Below, piece after piece: positions 42,101-51,100 of a stretch of DNA of 64,000 nt. The translations under genes were made by a program, and so were the position numbers. The first letter of the stretch is position 1. The number at the start of each line of letters is the position of its first letter. The stretch lies in the NCBI RefSeq assembly GCF_016802725.1, contig NC_052664.1, positions 21,823,405-21,887,404 of the forward strand, read 5' to 3'. The notes below the pieces were generated by a model, which was given only the letters and a program-made list of their open reading frames with translations, did no database searches and was not told where the DNA came from. The stretch comes from Solenopsis invicta. Its lineage: Eukaryota > Arthropoda > Insecta > Hymenoptera > Formicidae.

Positions 42101-45100
42101 TATTTGGGCTATATAATTTAATTAACAAATAATGATATTAATAAGTACATTAAAAATAACGCTATCTAGCAAAGTAATATATTGGAAATAATCATTTTTT
42201 GAGATAAATATTTATTAAAGGTCATGTTTTTTATTTGTATGACAAAATTTTTATTTTAATTATATTATTTTTTGCAGAACCAATCCCAGAATGCGTACAA
42301 AATTCCGAGTGTTCAAACGATAAGACCTGCTTTAATCAAAAATGCGTTGACCCATGTACTCTTGATTCCTGTGGCCTTAATAGTCGCTGTCACGTACAAA
42401 TGCACAGAGCTATATGTGTCTGCAATGATGGCTATACCGGATATCCTCAGCAATATTGCCATCAACGTACGTTAAAAATATACTTAACTGACATATTTTT
42501 TGTTTGTGGTTATAAAAGCAACTTATTAATATTTTTCTTTACAGTCGGTTGTCGTAGCGATAGCGAATGCCAATTGATTGAATCTTGCATTAACAATGAG
42601 TGTATTGATACTTGCCTGGTTACACAGTGCGGTATTAATGCATTATGCACCTCTGATGGATACCATAAGACTCGATGTTATTGTCCTGAAGGACATACGG
42701 GTAATCCTTATGAAATATGCGAAAGGCCTGAGTGCACTAGTGACAACGATTGTGCTCCATCTTTGGCCTGTCGCAATTTGAGATGTGTCAATCCTTGCAA
42801 CTGTCCACCACCGGCATTGTGCAATGTTGTCAATCATCGACCAGTATGTAAATGTCCACCTGGTTACGTGGGTAATCCTTACACCTCGTGTCTTATGGGT
42901 AAGAATTTGTTTTAATATGAGATATATAAAAATTTGTAATAGATATTAAAAAAATAAATAAATTACCGAGTAATATTTATTCTATGAACTGAGAAACACA
43001 ATCATGTAGGCAACATTATATTGTTAATAAAGTTGAGAGGACATATTTAACAAAAGATAATTTAAATTGCTGCAAAAAAATTGTTAAAATAACTAGCAAT
43101 TAATTATGATTTGATAGTACTTATACAAAATCTATTGATATTTTAGATATGTTAGAACCACAGACCGAATGTCAAGTCGACGCCGATTGCCCCAGTAAAT
43201 TGGCATGTTTCAGTGGTATTTGTAAAGATCCATGTGGACAAACAAAACCGTGCATTGTTAGTGCCAAATGTAGCGTTGTAGATACCTTACCGATGAGAAC
43301 AATGATTTGTGAATGCCTACCAAACTATGCTGGCGATGCCACCGTTGCTTGCGTGCCAGGTAAACTTTTATGCAAATAAATATATAAATTACTAGGAAAA
43401 TCCTATCTAAATAATAATTTTTTCTTTCGAGAAATGTAAGACATTTTTAAATAAAATTGATTCAATTGACTATATACGAAAAAACATTAAATGATAATTG
43501 AATCGCGAATATTTTGTATATTTACAGTGGACAAACAAGTTGTTGCGACATGTGAGAGTGATTCGCAATGTGCAGCGGATATGGCCTGTCTAAATCGTCA
43601 GTGCATCAATCCGTGCACCGTTAATCCATGCGCACCAAACGCGGAGTGTTACATTGAAAATCATCGTCGTGCATGCCAGTGTCCTTATGGATATGCTGGT
43701 GATCCATTCATAAACTGCTATGAAGGTATTGCATTTTTTCTCTTCTCCATTTCTCAACGTAAGTAATCGTGTTTTTTACATCACTATTTTTTATATTCGC
43801 AGAAAATATAGTTCTTCCGGAATGTAGAACAAACACTGAGTGCCCGTCCGACAAAGCGTGCATAAATCAACTATGCCAAGATCCGTGCTCCAGTAATCGC
43901 TGTGGCCTAAACGCAGAATGTATTACGATCAATCATCATCCTTCTTGCCATTGTCAACATGGTTTAGCCGGTGATCCTCAAGCTCAATGCTTCAGACGTA
44001 AGTCCCTTACAGATTTCTAATTTTTAAAAATAATATTATAAATGAACATATTGATACAAAATAGAAAATATAAAATGTTTAGGAGAGAAAAAATAAAATT
44101 GCGTGTATTTAAAATTAAATTATTTACGGAAGTATTAAATATAAGTTAAGTAACTTAGAACTAATTCTCTAAAAATAATACAAGTATTAATTTCGTATGA
44201 TGTTATGTTAAAAACCTTAAAAACTCTTGTTTTATTTGTATTTCATTTGTGTTTCATTTTTTTTGTTTTTATTTTTTCCCGTTTTTTTATTTGAATTTAA
44301 ATTGTGACTTTTCTTGTGAGTAGATGATACATATAAGTCCTAATACTAATTAAGCTAATTATTTTCTACGGGTTTTAAACAATAAAAAATTAGCTTGATG
44401 CATTTTTATGTGTAAAATTGAAGATAAATTAAAGACGAAAAAAATTAAATCTTTTTATTACTTTGTGTATGTTGCATTCATGCATTAAACATAACATTTT
44501 TTTCTGTAGCGGAATGTAAGACAGATAATGACTGTCCTTATGACAAGACCTGCCGGAACGACAATTGCGTCACTCCGTGCCTCATCGGCGACATCGTGTG
44601 CGGTCGGGGTGCAGAATGCAAAGCACTGTCTCATAGAGCCCAATGCATCTGTCCGCAAGGTACTCAAGGCGATCCACGCGTGGCGTGCATTTCCGCGATT
44701 TGCCATTACAACGAAGATTGCGCCGATCACGAGGCTTGCGACAGACTAAACAGAGTCTGCAGACCGGTTTGTGATGACGATGCCTGTGGCGAAGCCGCTA
44801 TTTGCGTTGGCCGCGATCATCAACCAAAATGCACGTGTCCTCCGGGTACTACCGGAAATCCATATATAACATGCGTTGGTATGTTAATTCTTAAATTGTT
44901 ATTTTGTTGTTAATTACACTCAAGAAGAGTTAATTTTAAATTGGCTGACAAGAACGAGAGAGATAATCTCTCGTTAAAATATCCCGTGTGATACATTTGT
45001 ACAATTCTTAGGTGAACCTTCTATTGAGCCGGAATGCACACAGGACAGCGAATGCGTATTGAATCTCGCTTGTATTAACACCAAATGTCAAGACCCGTGT

Positions 45101-48100
45101 TTGTCCAGCGCTGGTATGTGTGCCAGTGAACAGGAGTGTAAAGTGTTGAACACAGTACCGCTTCGTACAATGATCTGTTTATGTCCACCTAATACGATTA
45201 CCGATGTTAACGGCCAGTGCAAACAAATTGGTATGTATCAGTTTTATGAACTGCATAGGTATATGTAATATTTTGTGCATTATTTTATTAAAAAAATTTT
45301 TTATATATGCGTTGCAGTGTTGGGCGATGTACAATGTCATCTGGATCAAGATTGTGCCAACCATGAGACGTGTCTGGACGGAAAATGCGTGGATGCCTGT
45401 TTGACAACTCAATGCGGTTTTAATGCGCAATGTAAATCTACGTCTCACACTGGCATCTGCTTCTGTTCGCAGGACTTCACCGGCAATGCTTACATAGAAT
45501 GCATAAGAGGTAAATGCGAAAATTCAAATCACAAGTTGAAGCGTTTCTTGCAATTATTTATCTTTCCTTCTAGAACATATTTATTATACAATTTGTTTTA
45601 GTTCCAGTTGTTCCATTGCCAGGACCTCGACCAGAATGTTACGCGAACAGCGAATGTACGCACGATAAACAATGCATAAATTCGCTTTGTGTAAATCCGT
45701 GCGTTGCTAGCGATCCTTGCGGCAAGAACTCTTTATGCCATGTTGACAATCATAATCCGATCTGCAAGTGCCCAATTGGCTACATTGGTGATCCTTTGAT
45801 CAAATGCATACCACGTAAGGATCATTATGGATAATATCTTATATTTAATTGTGCTTATAATGATGTTATCGCGTTTTATGTTATTCTATCCTTGTTTTAC
45901 ATCTAATGAACAATAAGATAGAATGATGCAATAGCGTGTTAACTTTGTTGTAAGTTTTGAATTCAGGACAAAGATATTTTGAAAAAATTGGTTGTATCTA
46001 ATAGTTTTGTCTTATGTTACAATATTTTTAATCACAGCGGAGATCACCCCCGAGTGCGTATCGAACAGCGAATGCGCAGGAAATTATGCGTGTGTTAACG
46101 CTGCATGCATTAATCCATGCAACTGCGGACCCAATGCCAAATGCAATGTTGTAAATCATTATCCTTCTTGTGTATGTCCTCCGGGCTATTCTGGAAACCC
46201 TCAATTAGGATGCTTTAAACGTAAGTAACATGTGTTCTATTTTTTCTGTACAACGAGTGAAGTTGTTAATGTTAACAATTGATTTCAGTCATTTCCTAAT
46301 GGAAAAGTTAATAATGAAATTTAAATGAGATTTTGATAAAACTTTTTGATTGATCGTTTTGTTAAATTTTATATTCATTTGGAAACATTTTGAGCAGTCA
46401 TTTCATCAAAAGTAAAAATTCATTAGTTTCAAAAAATGTTATTAATTTGTTATTACGGAGAATTTACAATTTTTTGTAACAATTTCATCAATAATTTATT
46501 ACAATTTTAAAAGTTCCTTAGTTTTTCTTTAAAGATTATTAATAATTTTTCCTTGAAATTTAATTCTATTTTTATTGAATTCTAATTAAAATGTTATCTG
46601 TTTTTCATTAAATGTAGAAAATAATCTTTTCAGTGAAATATAATTAAAAATTCATTGTATATATTGCATTAAAATTGAAAAATGAAACGTTTGATTAAGA
46701 TCATTGATACATTTTTCTATTCTTACAATTATCACGAGAATCCCTTCATTTTTAATGCAATTGTCCTAATCGCAATTGTCTTCTATTTCAGTTGACTGTG
46801 AATCTGACAGCGAATGTGACTACGCGGCCACCTGCTACAACGGCCAATGCGTGAACCCTTGTATTTTGGATAATAAATGCGCTATCAACGCAGAATGTTA
46901 CGGCAAGAATCATCGGTCAGCCTGTCGTTGTGGTCTGGGTTACTTCGGCAATCCGCAAGTTCATTGCGAGAGAGTCGAGTGTAATACTGACCACGATTGT
47001 CCATACAATTTGGCTTGCAACGACGGTCGCTGCATAAATCCATGCGCAGAGAATTCACCTTGTGCGCAGAACGCGGTTTGCTACGTTCAGGATCATGTTG
47101 CATCTTGCCGTTGCCCCGAAAACCTTCCTCTGGGAAATCCATTCTCCTATTGCGAGCGGCATGCTGCGGAGGAATTTGAGGAGCCAGAATGTAGGGTTGA
47201 CATCGATTGTTCGGACAAGTTGGTGTGCATCCGGGAGAAATGCATTGATCCTTGCCCGGTCATTAAGCCGTGCTTGGAGAACGCTCGTTGTGACGTTCTC
47301 GACACGGTACCTATAAGAACTATGATTTGCACATGCCCAGAGGGCTGGATTACTGACGTCGACGGTGTATGCAGGCCAAGTAAGCGTAGCTAAATATTAC
47401 TTAATTTAGTCAATTCAGAAACAATATAAATATGTGAAAATAAATATGTGAATCTATAATTAATAAATTAATTTAATTTTGCAGTACAACTGACGGTCAT
47501 TGGAACGTGCACCACGAACGACGATTGCGGCGATCGTGAGTCATGTATCAATAGGCAATGTCGCAACCCCTGCAACTGTGGTACCAACGCCGCTTGTTAC
47601 GTGAAGAATCACAAACCTATCTGCTCGTGTGAACAGGGCTATCAGGGTAATCCCGAAATCGCCTGTCACTCCGTCGAGTGCCGGCACGATAGTCAGTGCA
47701 CGCTTGATAAGACTTGCAAAAATAATAACTGCGTAAATCCATGTCTAATCACGGACCCGTGCGGCACCAATGCTGAATGCTTCCCTAACAACCACGTGGC
47801 CGATTGCCGCTGCCGCAAAGGCTATCATGGTAATCCCCTGGATCGCTGCCGCGTGATCGGCTGCTACAGCAACGGCGACTGTCCAGGCGATCATTCGTGC
47901 ATCAACATGCAATGCATCGATCCCTGCATTCATGGCAATCCCTGTTCGCCTCGCGCGGAATGCAGAATTTTGAACCATCTGCCAATATGCCGCTGCCCGT
48001 CGGGCTTTACCGGAAATCCATATATCAATTGCCAACCGGAAGTCAGACCTGAGTGCAGAGAGGACAGTGACTGTCCGGACTCACTCGCCTGTCTGAGCAA

Positions 48101-51100
48101 CAAATGCCAAATTCCGTGTCCAATTATACAACCGTGCATCGAGCCGGCTGAGTGTCGGGTCTTGCCAACGCATCCGATACGCACCATGGTATGCGTGTGC
48201 CCTAGCGGATACGTTAGCAGCGGTAGCGGTACTTGCCGAGCTACTACACCGATTCTCAAAGTCGAATGCACCAAAGATGACGATTGTCCTTCGGAGCGAT
48301 CCTGCGTGAACGCGATTTGCAGAGACCCGTGCGCGTGTGGGCCCAACGCGGTTTGCAATGTCATCAATCACAAACCGATATGCTCGTGTACGCTGGGATA
48401 CGACGGAAATCCGGATATTCTTTGTACCAGAGGTAAGTTTTTACTTAGAGGAAGTCATTAATTTTATCTTAAGATACGTTAATAACAATTATGAAAGTCT
48501 TATTAGGGGAACTGGAAGATAATGTTGTTTTTATAAATAATAGAATTAATAATTTTTAAATTCTTTAATTCTCGAAGAAGCTAACCGGCTTTGAATTGCG
48601 TAACATGTCAATGTTCAACCATATATAACGAAAGAGATGTAATAAAAAATATTAGAGAATTAGGATGGTGTTTTCTTTATCCATCTTATTCATATCATTT
48701 TTTTTTCTGATTATTGGAGCACTTTTTACAAAGAAAAAGAGTAAGTTTTGTAAGAGTAAGTTCGAATCATTTTATCTACATTTTTTTAACCAAAGTCAAT
48801 TAGATTCTACGAGAGACATTAAAAAATTTGTTTAATGAACCATAGAAAATAATGGCAGTTATATTATTGAAAAAATAATAAACTATATTAATAAACTACA
48901 TACTGTTTACACTATCTATAAAAACGATATTATTTTCCGGTTCCATTAATACGATTATATATTATTTGTTTTTTGTAATAATGTATTTTGATATTTAGTT
49001 GCAGGATGCAGAACGGACGGTGATTGTAGCGGTTCGCATGCGTGTGTCCAACGCAATTGCGTGCCGGTGTGCTCGCCGTCTTATGCTTCCTGCGGCAAGA
49101 ACGCCGTATGTCAGGGTATCAATCACAAGGCAATTTGCGAATGTCTACCTGGCTTTGGTGGCAATCCGCGGGTCTCTTGTGTCCTGCTAGGATGCAGAAC
49201 CAACTCGGACTGCCCTACCAATAAGGCTTGCATTAATAACCGCTGTGAAAATCCTTGTACACTGAATCCGTGCACTGGCAACATGGACTGCAACGTTTAC
49301 AATCACGTCGTGGAATGCGCGTGTCCACCTGGCTATGTTGGCGACGTTGAATCAGGGTGTACTAAGGGTAAACGAAAATCTTTATTTTAGTTTTGTTGAA
49401 ATTAATGCATGATTGATTCTTCAATTTTAATTTCTCGCGATTCTCTTTCAGTTAAAGAAAAGTGCAAAGCAGACAATGAGTGCCCGTCTCAAACCGCGTG
49501 TTTCAATGGGCAATGTATCAATCCGTGTACCAAGATCGCACCGTGCGGTATTAATGCCGAGTGCAAAGTTTTGGACACCAGCCCAATCAGGACCATGATA
49601 TGCGAATGTCTCCCAGGATACCGTGGAAACGCGCTTGTTCGCTGCGATCTAGTTCCAGCGGAAGCGTGCCCAATCGGAAAAGGCTTAGTTCGCGATGAAT
49701 ACGGCAATTGCGTTTGCCCGACTGGATTCGGCAAAGACGCGGACAACGTCTGCATACCTTGCGGCAGGCAGTCTAACATGGTGATAAACGAGGAAGGCTA
49801 TTGCGTGTGCGACTTAGAAAAGGGTTTCAGCATAGACGAATATGGTCGCTGCGTATGTCCGACGCGGTACGGATACGGAATAGACACCGATGGATATTGC
49901 AGACAGAGTAAGTAGACCGTTCCATTTTACATATCGATCAAAAAATATTTTCCCTCTCATGTCATCGCTAATCTATCGTTGCGGTTAATTTCAGTCGATA
50001 TAATCGAGTGCAGACGTAATGACGACTGCGCCGACGACAGGTACTGCGATAAAGTCACTCATACTTGTCAGGATCCCTGTAAGAAGCAGCAATGTGGCGT
50101 GCATGCCCTTTGCAATGCTACTAGACATCAAGCTGTCTGCATCTGCGTCAACGGCTACATGGGCAATCCCTACACCCAATGCTGTACGTTGAGAATTTGT
50201 GAAAATAAGTGCAAAAATAATTAATTTCGATAAACATTCACAAGATTCAATATATATAATTTTTAATATAGGATAATTTATAGTTCTCAGTTTATGAAGG
50301 TCTTTACGAAAGTTCTTCAACTTTTAAAATAGTGGAAAAAAGTCATGTAACTTTTTACGTAAAAAAATTTAATTTTTAAAATTTTTAAATATTCTTTAAA
50401 ACTCCCTTTATTCTTTTTTATAAATATAATTTTTCAAAATTTGTATATTGTTTAAAACTTTCTTTATCATAAGACTCGATACTATTTTAATTAAAAAGTT
50501 GTTTAAAGAAAACTATATACAGTCAAAAAGATTTGAAAAAATTCAGGATTGTTTATATAAACACATTTAAAATAAGAAAATGAGATAGTTATTAATCATA
50601 AACTTATTCTCAAGACTTGAACAAGTATAAAAAAATTATAAGGACTGAAGAACCTTCTTAATAATTACAAATTAATCGATATGTTTGGAGCAACGTTTGT
50701 TTGAAGTTTTTTTAATGCTTATCTTTTCCATTTTTTAGATGACAAAAAGGATGGTCGAACAGATTTCCCTAGACCGGAAATGGATGTGAGTTGCTTGTCG
50801 GACGGAGTACAGGTCGTAATACATCTGCAAGATCAAGACTTCGACGGAGTCTTGTACGTTAAAGGACGCAGCAAAGACGAACAATGCAGAAGAGTTGTTT
50901 CGATACCAGCTGAAACGGATCATAAAACAGAGACGTTTAAAGTTGCATTTGGCAATTGCGGACTTATACACGTGAACGTTAGTTGAATATCATTATATTA
51001 TATACAATTGTATCAATGATTTGCTGTACCGAAAGATGTTAACGTTATTTTAATGTTTTTTTCAGGGACAGGCTAGCTTCGTACTCGTCATACAGAAACA

